DNA of 64,000 bases from Mucilaginibacter sp. (GTDB lineage: Bacteria; Bacteroidota; Bacteroidia; Sphingobacteriales; Sphingobacteriaceae), in assembly GCA_028287895.1 (NCBI GenBank), contig JAQBOV010000027.1, positions 1-64,000 on the forward strand, read 5' to 3'. The position numbers were made by a program, and so were the translations under genes. Of this stretch, positions 54,152-62,894 are shown piece by piece. Numbering within the stretch: the stretch's first letter is position 1; the number at the start of each line of letters is the position of its first letter. The notes under the pieces were generated by a model. The model was not told where the DNA came from. It searched no databases and saw only the letters and a list, made by a program, of their open reading frames with translations.

Positions 54152-54700
54152 TTAATACTGGCGGTATCCCCCGCGTACTACCTGCTTATCCATTTGTACC
54201 AGTTGTCCCTTCATCATCTTTATCTGGTCGGCAAGCAATTTGTTTTTATCATCCTTAGTAGCTTCCTGTAAATACATTTGCGCTTCGCGCTTATTGCGTT
54301 TGGCCATCGCAATACCGGCCAGGCTCAGTTTTGCCAAAGCTATATTGTGCGACATTTTCATCCCTAAAGAAAGCGCCTTTTTAAAATATTTTTCCGATTT
54401 CATGGGCGCTTTGCGCGACTCGAGTAAACCAATTAGTAAGTTATAATAGCCGTGCTGGCTTTTATTTAGCTGTTTTTCGTAATCAGTGATCTTTAAAAGC
54501 CATTCTTCTGACTTGACCGTATTTTCCTTGCGCAAGAAGTACTGTGCTATCAGCATGTTTTCATTAAAAAAGAAAGTAAGCAGAATGATGCCGCCTAATA
54601 AAAATACCGGGATTCCCCATCCCCAAAATCCAAAGCCACAAAGTGTAACTCCTGCTCCCGCCACCACGCAGGCAATGATTAACCGAACAATATTTGACAT
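54152..54700 (-). CDS. Membrane protein with TPR-like helices
   Basis: From ATG 54700 (MSNIVRLIIACVV) the product is 182 residues. The frame is open to 54766, but the extra 22 codons look non-coding. Two membrane segments (about 3-22 and 27-45) are followed by a helical region with A/G and L spacing like tetratricopeptide repeats (SEEWLLKITDYEKQL; KYFKKALSLG; AKLSLAGIAMAKR). The function is unknown; a scaffold role is possible. It is divergent from ung. Confidence 0.65.
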   Translation of the reverse strand: MSNIVRLIIACVVAGAGVTLCGFGFWGWGIPVFLLGGIILLTFFFNENMLIAQYFLRKENTVKSEEWLLKITDYEKQLNKSQHGYYNLLIGLLESRKAPMKSEKYFKKALSLGMKMSHNIALAKLSLAGIAMAKRNKREAQMYLQEATKDDKNKLLADQIKMMKGQLVQMDKQVVRGGYRQY

Positions 54701-54774
54701 AATTTTGTATGCTATAAAATAGAATACAAATATCCGTTTATTTGTATTGTTAACCAACATCTGCACAAATATTT

Positions 54775-55452
54775 ATGGTGATTGATTTAGAACCATCCTG
54801 GCTTGAAGTTTTACACATTGAATTTGAAAAAGACTACTTGCTAAAGCTGAAACAATTTTTAACAGAAGAGCAGCAAGCCGGTTACCAAATTTATCCAAAA
54901 AGCGGCGATATATTCAATGCATTCCGGAAAACACCATTTAAGGACCTCAAAGCAGTAATACTTGGCCAGGATCCTTATCATGGAGTCAACCAGGCGCATG
55001 GTTTATCATTTTCCGTTCAAAAAGGCGTAACAGCTCCGCCATCGCTTAAAAATATATACAAGGAACTAGCCATTGACATTCCCGGTTTTATGATACCCGA
55101 TCATGGCGAGCTGACCGAATGGGCCGAACAGGGCGTAATGCTCTTGAATGCGACCTTAACCGTAAGGGCGGCCAGCCCGGGCTCTCATCAAAAAAAAGGG
55201 TGGGAAATTTTTACAGATACGGTCATTCAAAAAATATCGGAACAAAAAGAAGGTATTATCTTCTTATTATGGGGAAAATTTGCGCAAGCTAAAGCAGCGT
55301 TAATTGATGCAAAGAAACATCATATTCTAAAAGCGGCTCACCCCTCCCCTTACTCAGCCAATGGCGGTTTCTTTGGGTGTAAGCACTTTTCAAAAACAAA
55401 TGCGATTTTGGAAAAGGAAGGTAAAAAGACGATTGACTGGCAAATACATTAG
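54775..55452 (+). CDS. ung: Uracil-DNA glycosylase, family 1
   Basis: The 225-residue enzyme removes uracil from DNA. The water-activating motif GQDPYHG has D66, the uracil pocket has LLNATLTV, and the DNA-intercalation loop AAHPSPYSANGGFFG has the catalytic histidine. Length and motifs are normal for Ung. Confidence 0.97.
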   Translation: MVIDLEPSWLEVLHIEFEKDYLLKLKQFLTEEQQAGYQIYPKSGDIFNAFRKTPFKDLKAVILGQDPYHGVNQAHGLSFSVQKGVTAPPSLKNIYKELAIDIPGFMIPDHGELTEWAEQGVMLLNATLTVRAASPGSHQKKGWEIFTDTVIQKISEQKEGIIFLLWGKFAQAKAALIDAKKHHILKAAHPSPYSANGGFFGCKHFSKTNAILEKEGKKTIDWQIH

Positions 55453-55478
55453 CAATTACCTGAATGACTGAGCTATCG

Positions 55479-55509
55479 AATTATTGATTAAATCAGTAAC
55501 TCAATAATT
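55479..55509. repeat. Short inverted repeat between ung and the Lrp gene
   Basis: AATTATTGA (55479-55487) and TCAATAATT (55501-55509) form a 9-bp stem in the gap between convergent genes, overlapping the stop codon of the Lrp gene. Confidence 0.45.
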
Positions 55510-55978
55510 AATATTCCAGTGGCACAATCGGTTCCTTCTTACTGGTCGACATGATCATCATGGTTTGGAAGGTTTTTACAACGGGGATACGGCTGATCTT
55601 CTCCATGATCAATTGCTCATAAGCTTTAATGTTACTCACATAAACTTTCAGCAAAAAATCGCACTGACCGGTTACGTGGTGGCATTCGGTTACTTCTTTG
55701 ATCTTTTGTATCTCGTCTAAAAATACCTGGATAGTATTGTTCTTGTGGAAATCAAGCGACACCTGGATAAATGTTTTTATACCCAGCCCGAGTTTTTCCT
55801 CGTCAACAAGTGCATGGTAACTTTTTATGTATTCCGCATTCTCCAGTTTGCGCACACGTTCTAAGGTTGGCGCAGGCGAGAGCCCGATTTCGTTGGAAAG
55901 TTGCAGATTGGTGATTCTTCCGTTCTCTTGTAAAATCTTAAGAATTTGCAGGTCTATTTTGTCAAGTTCAGTAGCCAT
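55508..55978 (-). CDS. Lrp/AsnC-family regulator
   Basis: The 156-residue regulator has an N-terminal winged helix (LDKIDLQILKILQENGRITN, LSNEIGLSPAPTLERVRKLE) and a C-terminal RAM ligand domain (about 65-145). Such proteins sense amino acids and often control their own gene or nearby amino-acid genes. The target is not evident here; neighbours are ung and mntR. Confidence 0.9.
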   Translation of the reverse strand: MATELDKIDLQILKILQENGRITNLQLSNEIGLSPAPTLERVRKLENAEYIKSYHALVDEEKLGLGIKTFIQVSLDFHKNNTIQVFLDEIQKIKEVTECHHVTGQCDFLLKVYVSNIKAYEQLIMEKISRIPVVKTFQTMMIMSTSKKEPIVPLEY

Positions 55979-56064
55979 GATATTTACAAATATAGTTTTT
56001 CCTTTATTAGCAGAATAAAATTTTTTATAAAACCATTTATGGCGAAATAAATTCCGGAAGAATA

Positions 56065-56080
56065 TTTAGGCTAACCTAAA
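56065..56080. promoter_or_regulatory. DtxR/MntR-type metal box
   Basis: TTTAGGCTAACCTAAA is palindromic apart from two central bases and matches DtxR/IdeR/MntR operators (AGG-N4-CCT). It ends 8 bp before the -7 box of mntR, so bound repressor would block RNA polymerase. Autoregulation of mntR-mntH is predicted. Confidence 0.75.
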
Positions 56081-56088
56081 TTTATTAT

Positions 56089-56096
56089 TAGATTTG
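56089..56096 (+). promoter_or_regulatory. -7 box of mntR
   Basis: TAGATTTG matches TAnnTTTG and ends 5 nt before the ATG at 56102, so the mRNA leader would be about 2 nt. Confidence 0.6.
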
Positions 56097-56101
56097 TTTA
56101 A

Positions 56102-56752
56102 ATGAATACATTTACAGAAGAGAACTATTTAAAGGCAATTTACCACCTTTCGCTGCAGGCTGGCAGTGCCAGCACCAACCAGATAGCAACTTCTCTGAAC
56201 ACAAAAGCGGCGTCGGTGACGGATATGCTAAAAAAGCTGGCCGAGAAGGCCTTGATCAATTATACCAAATACCAGGGTGTAACGCTAACTGCAACTGGTG
56301 AAAAAATTGCCATCAGTATTATCCGCAAGCACCGTCTCTGGGAATATTTCCTGGTCGAAAAACTCAACTTTAAATGGGATCAGGTGCACGATGTAGCCGA
56401 AGAGCTGGAACACATTGCATCCAAAGAGCTGATTGATCGGTTAGATACTTTTATGGGCCATCCTAAATATGACCCTCATGGCGACCCGATACCCGATAGC
56501 AATGGTCTGTTTAAAACCCATGAACTAAAGCCGGTATCTACACTCGTTGTTAACGGGAAAGCCATAATTTCAGGGGTAAGAGATCATTCCACTTCATTCC
56601 TGCAATATCTTGAAAGAATGCAACTGACTATAGGAAAAAAAATAAAAGTGACAGAAATTAATGATTACGACCACTCGGTTATTTTACAGGTTGAGGACAA
56701 AAAAATTCATATCAGCCGTGAAGTAGCTAATAATCTGTTGATCGCCTTATGA
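56102..56752 (+). CDS. mntR: DtxR/MntR-family metal-dependent repressor
   Basis: The 216-residue regulator has an N-terminal helix-turn-helix (NYLKAIYHLSLQAGSASTNQI), a metal-binding dimerisation domain with E and H ligands (HDVAEELEHIASKELIDRL), and a C-terminal SH3-like FeoA domain (about 140-216). It overlaps the downstream Nramp gene (ATGA), and a metal box lies in its promoter. Together these suggest manganese- or iron-dependent repression of the transporter. Mn versus Fe cannot be decided from the sequence. Confidence 0.9.
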   Translation: MNTFTEENYLKAIYHLSLQAGSASTNQIATSLNTKAASVTDMLKKLAEKALINYTKYQGVTLTATGEKIAISIIRKHRLWEYFLVEKLNFKWDQVHDVAEELEHIASKELIDRLDTFMGHPKYDPHGDPIPDSNGLFKTHELKPVSTLVVNGKAIISGVRDHSTSFLQYLERMQLTIGKKIKVTEINDYDHSVILQVEDKKIHISREVANNLLIAL

Positions 56753-58653
56753 TTAATGAACATAATCAATCATTAGCCAATGTGCATAGCTCGGTAACCA
56801 CTGAAAATAAATTGGGCTGGCGCAAATTACTTGCTTTTATTGGTCCTGCATACCTGGTGAGCGTTGGTTATATGGACCCGGGCAATTGGGCAACTGATAT
56901 TGCCGGTGGCAGTGCATTTGGCTACAAACTGATATGGGTTTTATTTGCATCCAACCTGATCGCGTTGCTATTGCAGTCGCTAAGTTCACGGTTAGGTATT
57001 GTGCGCGGGCTGGATCTGGCACAGGCCTCAAAAAACGCATACCCCCGCTTTGCAAACTTTTGCCTTTACCTACTGGCCCAGATAGCCATTATAGCCTGCG
57101 ACCTGGCCGAGATCATTGGTATGGCTATCGGGCTACAACTATTATTTCATCTGCCATTAATATGGGGCGTATCACTTACCATAACCGATACTGTATTGAT
57201 GCTTTTCCTGATGAACAGGGGGATGCGTAAGCTGGAGATTTTTATCATGTCAATGATATTTATTATCGGCCTTTCCTATTTGATCGAAATGTTTATTGTC
57301 GGGCCGGATATTTTGGGAATAGCTAAGGGTTTTATCCCCAGTAATTTATTTAAAGGAGATAACCTCAGCCACAAAATGCTGTACATCGCCATTGGTATCA
57401 TTGGAGCGACGGTCATGCCGCACAATTTGTATCTTCACTCATCATTAGTGCAAACACGAAAAATAAACCGGACCAATAAAGGTATCAGGTCGGCCATAAA
57501 ATTCAATTTATTTGATACTACCATTGCCCTTAACCTGGCATTTTTTGTGAACGCAGCCATATTGATACTGGCTGCAAGCGCATTTTTCAGAAATGGCTAT
57601 TTTGAAGTTGCCGAAATCCAGGATGCCTATAAATTACTGGAACATATTTTTGGATCGCTTGCTCCTTCATTATTCGCAATAGCCTTAATTGCATCGGGAC
57701 AAAGTTCAACCATTACAGGGACCCTTGCCGGGCAAATCATTATGGAAGGCCATATCAATCTGCGAATTGAACCCTGGCTTCGCCGGCTGTTAACGCGCTT
57801 TCTGGCGATCATACCTGCGGTGTTCACCATTATTTACTTCGGCGAATCCGGTTTGGGCGATCTGATCATATTAAGCCAGGTGGTGCTTAGTTTGCAACTG
57901 GGTTTTGCAGTTATCCCCTTAATACACTTTACCTCGGACCGAAAAAGGATGGGTAAATTTGCTATTAGTTTAAAAGTTAAAATATTAGCCTGGGCTTGTG
58001 CAATGTTAATCATTGGTCTTAATGCCAAATTAGTAATTGATCAGATCGGCGACTGGATAAAACAATACCCATCCGCTGCCATATGGCTTTATGGCCTGGT
58101 AGTACCAATCACGGCAGCCATTGCTATATTGTTGCTTTATGTGTTTTTAAGACCGATGCTTTTCAAATATAAGGAAAGAGCCGCACAGGTACCGCATGGG
58201 CTTGCCGCAAAAATAAAAGACCTTACACCGATTATCTATCAACATATCGGCGTTACTATTGACTTTTCAAAAAACGATCGCGATTGTATCAGGCATGCTA
58301 TTATGCAGGGTGGACAAGAAGCTAACTATATCTTGATACACGTGGTTGAAACGGCAGGCGCACGTTATTATGGTACCGAGGTAATGGACCACGAAACGCA
58401 GAGCGATGTAAATAACCTTGACAAATATGTTCAATCATTAAAAGATATGGGCTATCATGCCAAGGGCATAATCGGTTATGGAAGAGCGGCCAAATCTATA
58501 GCCCAAACTGTTAAGGAGGAAAATATAGACTTTATTGTGATGGGTTCGCACGGTCATAAGGCAATTAAAGATCTTATTTTCGGGACAACGGTCAACTCTG
58601 TGCGCCACCTTGTGAATGTTCCTGTACTTGTGGTAAAACCTCAGCTAAAATAA
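56749..58653 (+). CDS. mntH: Nramp Mn/Fe transporter fused to a universal stress domain
   Basis: The 634-residue protein has about 11 membrane helices with both Nramp metal motifs, DPGN (in GYMDPGNWATDI) and MPHN (in ATVMPHNLYLH), for proton-coupled uptake of Mn2+ or Fe2+. From about residue 500 to the end a complete UspA domain follows, with the nucleotide-binding GSHGHKAIKDLIFGTTVNSV loop that fits G-x2-G-x9-G(S/T). The Usp domain would face the cytoplasm and could link transport to ATP or stress. Translation is coupled to mntR. Usual MntH is about 410 residues. Confidence 0.92.
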   Translation: MINEHNQSLANVHSSVTTENKLGWRKLLAFIGPAYLVSVGYMDPGNWATDIAGGSAFGYKLIWVLFASNLIALLLQSLSSRLGIVRGLDLAQASKNAYPRFANFCLYLLAQIAIIACDLAEIIGMAIGLQLLFHLPLIWGVSLTITDTVLMLFLMNRGMRKLEIFIMSMIFIIGLSYLIEMFIVGPDILGIAKGFIPSNLFKGDNLSHKMLYIAIGIIGATVMPHNLYLHSSLVQTRKINRTNKGIRSAIKFNLFDTTIALNLAFFVNAAILILAASAFFRNGYFEVAEIQDAYKLLEHIFGSLAPSLFAIALIASGQSSTITGTLAGQIIMEGHINLRIEPWLRRLLTRFLAIIPAVFTIIYFGESGLGDLIILSQVVLSLQLGFAVIPLIHFTSDRKRMGKFAISLKVKILAWACAMLIIGLNAKLVIDQIGDWIKQYPSAAIWLYGLVVPITAAIAILLLYVFLRPMLFKYKERAAQVPHGLAAKIKDLTPIIYQHIGVTIDFSKNDRDCIRHAIMQGGQEANYILIHVVETAGARYYGTEVMDHETQSDVNNLDKYVQSLKDMGYHAKGIIGYGRAAKSIAQTVKEENIDFIVMGSHGHKAIKDLIFGTTVNSVRHLVNVPVLVVKPQLK

Positions 58654-58681
58654 TTGCATATTTGCATTAAAAGCAGCAAGG

Positions 58682-59131
58682 ATGAGCCAGGATATATATA
58701 TAAAGAACAAGAAAGCTTATTTTGAATACCAGATACTGGATAAATACATTGCCGGGATTAAGCTACTTGGTACCGAAATAAAATCCATCCGGGAGGGTAA
58801 GGCTAATCTTAATGATGCCTTTTGCACGTTCATTGATAACCAGCTATATGTCCGCAACCTGCATATTTCTGAATATTCATACGGCTCGTTTTACAATCAT
58901 GAAGCAAAGCGTGACAGGGTGCTATTGCTCAATAAAAAAGAATTAAAAAAGCTGCAAACGCGCGGAGAAGAAAAGGGATTAACCATTGTACCGCTCGCCC
59001 TGTTCATCAGTGAACGCGGTTTCGCCAAACTGGAGATAGGCCTTTCTCAGGGCAAAAAGACCTTCGACAAGCGCGAAACAATGAAAGAACGTGACACCAA
59101 AATTGAAATGGACAGGGCTATGAAGCGATAG
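58682..59131 (+). CDS. smpB: SsrA-binding protein SmpB
   Basis: The 149-residue OB-fold protein binds tmRNA for rescue of stalled ribosomes. Motifs: KKAYFEYQILDKYIAGI, LLGTEIKSIREGKANL and the basic C-terminal tail (KKTFDKRETMKERD). A CATATTTG -7-like box (58657-58664) precedes it. No ssrA gene was found beside it. Confidence 0.95.
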   Translation: MSQDIYIKNKKAYFEYQILDKYIAGIKLLGTEIKSIREGKANLNDAFCTFIDNQLYVRNLHISEYSYGSFYNHEAKRDRVLLLNKKELKKLQTRGEEKGLTIVPLALFISERGFAKLEIGLSQGKKTFDKRETMKERDTKIEMDRAMKR

Positions 59132-59203
59132 CTTTTATTCCGGATTTTTCTTATAAGGTAAATAAGACTTTTAAATTCGAAATTGAACATCCGAAATTCG
59201 AAA

Positions 59204-59920
59204 TTACCAGGCTTTATCCCCTACCAGTGGCACAAACCGGAAGGTATCCAATACATGTTTTTCATAATCGTTTTCAGCGGTTTTAAGGATGGTCACCATT
59301 TTTTGTGATTCTTCATCACCAACCGGGATAACCAGTATACCCCCTATGGCCAATTGCTTTAATAATGTTTCGGGCACCAGTGGCGCACCGGCGGTAACAA
59401 TTATCTTATTATAAGGAGCATGTTCCGGTATCCCTTTTGAACCATCACCTAAAAAAAAATGTGGTTTATAACCCATATAAGGCAAAACCTGTACCGTGCG
59501 CTCGTATAACTTCTCCTGCCGTTCAATGGAATATACTTTTGCACCAAGTTCGAGTAAAATACAAGCCTGGTATCCTGAACCTGTACCTATTTCAAGCACT
59601 TTATCTCCTTTTTTAATATGAAGTAATTGTGTTTGATAAGCCACCGTATAAGGTTGCGAAATGGTTTGCCCCTCGCCTATCGGAAAGGCAATATCCCGGT
59701 AGGCCTGGTTCCAGAAAGTCTCATCAAAGAAGTAATGGCGCGGTACTTTCCCAATAGCTTTCAGCACAGCTTCATCTTCGATGCCCTTTTTCTTTAATAT
59801 ATCAACCAACTGTTTGCGGGCACCTTTTTCTCGGTAATTATCAATAAATCTGTAAGCCATTCGTATTGCAAATCTAATATGATTTTTATTGTCTGAATCA
59901 GAATTTTTAGAATTATGCAA
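59204..59920 (-). CDS. pcm: Protein-L-isoaspartate O-methyltransferase
   Basis: The 238-residue enzyme repairs isoaspartate in damaged proteins. The pre-SAM motif AFPIGEGQTISQPYTVA, the SAM motif LEIGTGSGYQACIL and the post-motif IIVTAGAPLVPE are all present. It lies 18 bp after priA on the same strand. Confidence 0.95.
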   Translation of the reverse strand: MHNSKNSDSDNKNHIRFAIRMAYRFIDNYREKGARKQLVDILKKKGIEDEAVLKAIGKVPRHYFFDETFWNQAYRDIAFPIGEGQTISQPYTVAYQTQLLHIKKGDKVLEIGTGSGYQACILLELGAKVYSIERQEKLYERTVQVLPYMGYKPHFFLGDGSKGIPEHAPYNKIIVTAGAPLVPETLLKQLAIGGILVIPVGDEESQKMVTILKTAENDYEKHVLDTFRFVPLVGDKAW

Positions 59921-59938
59921 ATTCCGGCCAAGACATTC

Positions 59939-62425
59939 TCAATAGGGATCGACATCCGGTTGAACTATACTTCCCTTACTTAATTTAGTGGTTTGAAATT
60001 GCAGGATGACATCTCTGATAAGCGTTTTTACACGGTTAATAGATATTCCATCTTTTTCAAATTTCAGCATGATAGACTTGATATAATAATTGCGGATACG
60101 GCCGACCAGCGGATATTCAGGGCCTATTACCCTATCGCCAAAGTTTTTGCGAAGTTCTGTTGCCAGGTATGCTGCCTGGTTATATAATACTTCCGGATTT
60201 TTGTGTTTGATATCCAGGTTGATAATGCGGTAAAAGGGCGGATATTTAAAGCTCTTGCGTTCGGCCATCTCTGTAAGGTAAAGATCCTGGTAATCGTTTT
60301 CTATTACCTGTTTAATTACGCGATGATGCGGATCATAGGTTTGTATGACTACTTTGCCCTGTTTGCCACGGCGCCCTGCCCGGCCGCTCACCTGTGCCAG
60401 CATCTGAAAACTGCGCTCGTTGGCACGATAATCCGGATATTTCAATAAGCTGTCTGCGTTGATGATACCGATCACCGTGATGTCTGAAAAGTCCAATCCC
60501 TTGGCAACCATTTGCGTGCCTACCAAAATGTCTATTTTCTTTTCCTCCAGATCATTCAAAATATTTTGCAATGAATTTCTTGAACGTGTTGTATCCAGAT
60601 CCATACGGGTTATACGGGCTTGGGGAAGCAGCATGCTTAACTCATCCTCTACCTTTTCAGTGCCAAAACCTTTGTATTCCAGATGAGTAGAACCGCATGC
60701 AGGGCAAATGGAAGGCGCCTCTTCTTTATAACCGCAGTAATGGCAATGCAGCTTTCCGCTGCTTTTGTGATAGGTCAGGCTGACATCACAGTTGATACAC
60801 TTTGGAGTGTAGGCACAAATCTTACAAATAAGAAGTGGTGCATACCCGCGTCGGTTTTGAAACAATATCACCTGCTCCTTATTGGCAAGCGCCTTTTTCA
60901 TATCCTCCATCAACACACTGGTAAAATGCGATTGCATGGTTTTCTTCTTTGTCTCCTCAGTAACACTTACCACCTCGGTTTTAGGCAATTCAACCCCGCC
61001 AAAACGTTCAGACAGTTCTACTAAGCCATACTTATGCAAACGTGCATTATAATAAGTCTCGAAAGAAGGGGTAGCTGATCCTAAAACCACTTTAGCCTCA
61101 TACCTATTAGCAAGGTAAATAGCTGCATCACGGGCATTGTAGCGTGGGGCAGGATCAAATTGCTTGTAGGATGTTTCATGCTCTTCATCTACAATGATCA
61201 GCCCCAATTGCTCAAATGGTAAAAAAACAGATGACCGCGCACCTAATACCACCTTATATTCATGATTAAGTACTTTTTGCCAAACCTCAACCCGCTCGTT
61301 ATCATTAAAGCGGGAATGATAAACTCCTATACTACTGCCGAAATACTGCCGCAAGCGTTCGACGATATGCGTGGTAAGGGCAATTTCGGGCAACAAATAA
61401 AGCACCTGTTTGCCTGCATTGATCATATTCTCTATCAGGCGTATATAGATCTGCGTTTTGCCAGAGGAAGTAACACCATGCAACAGTACGACATCCTTTT
61501 GTTCAAACTGTTGCTTTATGTCTATTAAAGCATCCTGCTGACTTTCACTTAACAGAAAATCGCTGCTGAACTCTTCTTCATCAACATACAGACGGCTCAC
61601 GTTCTTTTCTTCGGCGATAAATATTTCTTTTTCAATAAGCGATTTTATACTGGCATCTCCGGCACCACTTTGCTCAATCAGTTCGTTCTTTGATATATTT
61701 TTCTGATACCTGGCAAGTTTAATATAAGCCAGCAAAGCATCAGCTTGTTTCGGGGCACGTTTCTCCAGGATCGGGAATAGCTCCTTTAAATTATCCTGAC
61801 CGTGATAGATTGGATTTAATGTGATGAATGTCCGTTTTCGCGGCTTATACCGTTCGCTCACCTGTTCGGAAATATTAATGATATTTTTTTCGAATAGTGA
61901 CTTCAGAATAGGCATCACCGTTTTTTGCCCCAACAGCTTTACAATGTCACCAACGGTAAGCTCCGGCTGTAACTCAAGTGCTTCAACTATCAAATATTCC
62001 TTGTCATGTAATGAGGACTTTTCAAACTCAAAATCCTTATTAAGCGCTATTTTGGTTTCACTGGCTAACTTTAAGGCTGATGGTAATGCGGCGTTCATTA
62101 CTTCACCTATATTACACATATAGTACTCCGCCAGCCATTGCCAAAACTGTAATTGCTGCATGGTAACAACCGGGCGGTCATCCAGCACCTCCATCAAATA
62201 TTTGGCCTCATATTTTTCCGGCGCCTGTGTAGCAATGGCTGATATGATAGCAGTGTACAATTTACTTTTCCCAAATTGCACAACCACTCTTTTACCGATT
62301 CCTACCATATCGTTTAACTCGAAGGGCACCCGATAAGTATAGTTCTTCGCTATTGCCAGGGGTAGAATTACCTCCACAAAAAGCGTTTCCCTGTCGGTAT
62401 GTTGTACTTTGGCAAATTCAAGCAT
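59939..62425 (-). CDS. priA: Primosomal replication protein PriA
   Basis: The helicase, 828 residues from ATG 62425 (MLEFAKVQHTD), restarts stalled replication forks. It has an N-terminal DNA-binding domain, Walker A HGVTSSGKTQIY, the DEEH box (IIVDEEHETS) and a zinc domain with eight cysteines (CKICAYTPKCINCDVS and HCHYCGYKEE-CPACGS). The helicase C-terminal motifs (GTQMVAKGLDF, QVSGRAGRRG) are also present. The frame opens at 62491, but those 22 codons overlap the DUF423 gene and lack homology. It lies 4 bp after DUF423. Confidence 0.96.
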   Translation of the reverse strand: MLEFAKVQHTDRETLFVEVILPLAIAKNYTYRVPFELNDMVGIGKRVVVQFGKSKLYTAIISAIATQAPEKYEAKYLMEVLDDRPVVTMQQLQFWQWLAEYYMCNIGEVMNAALPSALKLASETKIALNKDFEFEKSSLHDKEYLIVEALELQPELTVGDIVKLLGQKTVMPILKSLFEKNIINISEQVSERYKPRKRTFITLNPIYHGQDNLKELFPILEKRAPKQADALLAYIKLARYQKNISKNELIEQSGAGDASIKSLIEKEIFIAEEKNVSRLYVDEEEFSSDFLLSESQQDALIDIKQQFEQKDVVLLHGVTSSGKTQIYIRLIENMINAGKQVLYLLPEIALTTHIVERLRQYFGSSIGVYHSRFNDNERVEVWQKVLNHEYKVVLGARSSVFLPFEQLGLIIVDEEHETSYKQFDPAPRYNARDAAIYLANRYEAKVVLGSATPSFETYYNARLHKYGLVELSERFGGVELPKTEVVSVTEETKKKTMQSHFTSVLMEDMKKALANKEQVILFQNRRGYAPLLICKICAYTPKCINCDVSLTYHKSSGKLHCHYCGYKEEAPSICPACGSTHLEYKGFGTEKVEDELSMLLPQARITRMDLDTTRSRNSLQNILNDLEEKKIDILVGTQMVAKGLDFSDITVIGIINADSLLKYPDYRANERSFQMLAQVSGRAGRRGKQGKVVIQTYDPHHRVIKQVIENDYQDLYLTEMAERKSFKYPPFYRIINLDIKHKNPEVLYNQAAYLATELRKNFGDRVIGPEYPLVGRIRNYYIKSIMLKFEKDGISINRVKTLIRDVILQFQTTKLSKGSIVQPDVDPY

Positions 62426-62429
62426 GTGA

Positions 62430-62810
62430 TTATTTTCTGAAAGCAGCCAAAGCCAGTGTGGCCCAGCCTGCAATAAATAGCAACCCGCCAATCGGTGTAA
62501 TAGGGCCCATTATCGTCAGCCATCCCCAGCCTGACAGTTCGCGACAGGCCAACAGATATAACGAACCCGAAAAAAATATAATACCAAAAGTGAAAAGGTA
62601 ATAAGCAGCACGGACCAGGCCATTTCTTAAACTAAAGGTGGAGAGAAACAACAATGCAAAAACGTGATAAAATTGATATTGGACCCCTGTATGCCAAATT
62701 TCGAGTTGCTGCGGTGTCAGATATTGCTTTAAACTATGTGCTGCAAAAGCTCCGGCTATGACACCGAGCATGCCAAGTACAGAAGCGGTAACGATTATTT
62801 GTCTGTTCAT
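62430..62810 (-). CDS. DUF423 small membrane protein
   Basis: The 126-residue protein has four hydrophobic helices and the family features GVIAGAFAAHSLKQYL and WHTGVQYQFYHVFALL. DUF423 (YgdD/TMEM256-like) proteins are inner-membrane proteins of unknown function. It is the first gene of a DUF423-priA-pcm unit. Confidence 0.88.
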   Translation of the reverse strand: MNRQIIVTASVLGMLGVIAGAFAAHSLKQYLTPQQLEIWHTGVQYQFYHVFALLFLSTFSLRNGLVRAAYYLFTFGIIFFSGSLYLLACRELSGWGWLTIMGPITPIGGLLFIAGWATLALAAFRK

Positions 62811-62872
62811 TAGGATATAAAGTGCTAAGTTACCAATTGAAAGTATTACTTTACGGCTGCCCTGTAAAAATC

Positions 62873-62880
62873 TACCTTTG
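62873..62880 (+). promoter_or_regulatory. -7 box of the terminal partial gene
   Basis: TACCTTTG matches TAnnTTTG, 14 nt before the ATG at 62895. Confidence 0.6.
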
Positions 62881-62894
62881 TAAGATTAGCAGCC

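Noticed and set aside
58654..59203. ssrA (tmRNA) gene next to smpB
   Set aside because: I looked for a tRNA-Ala-like end and a tag reading frame on both strands and saw neither.
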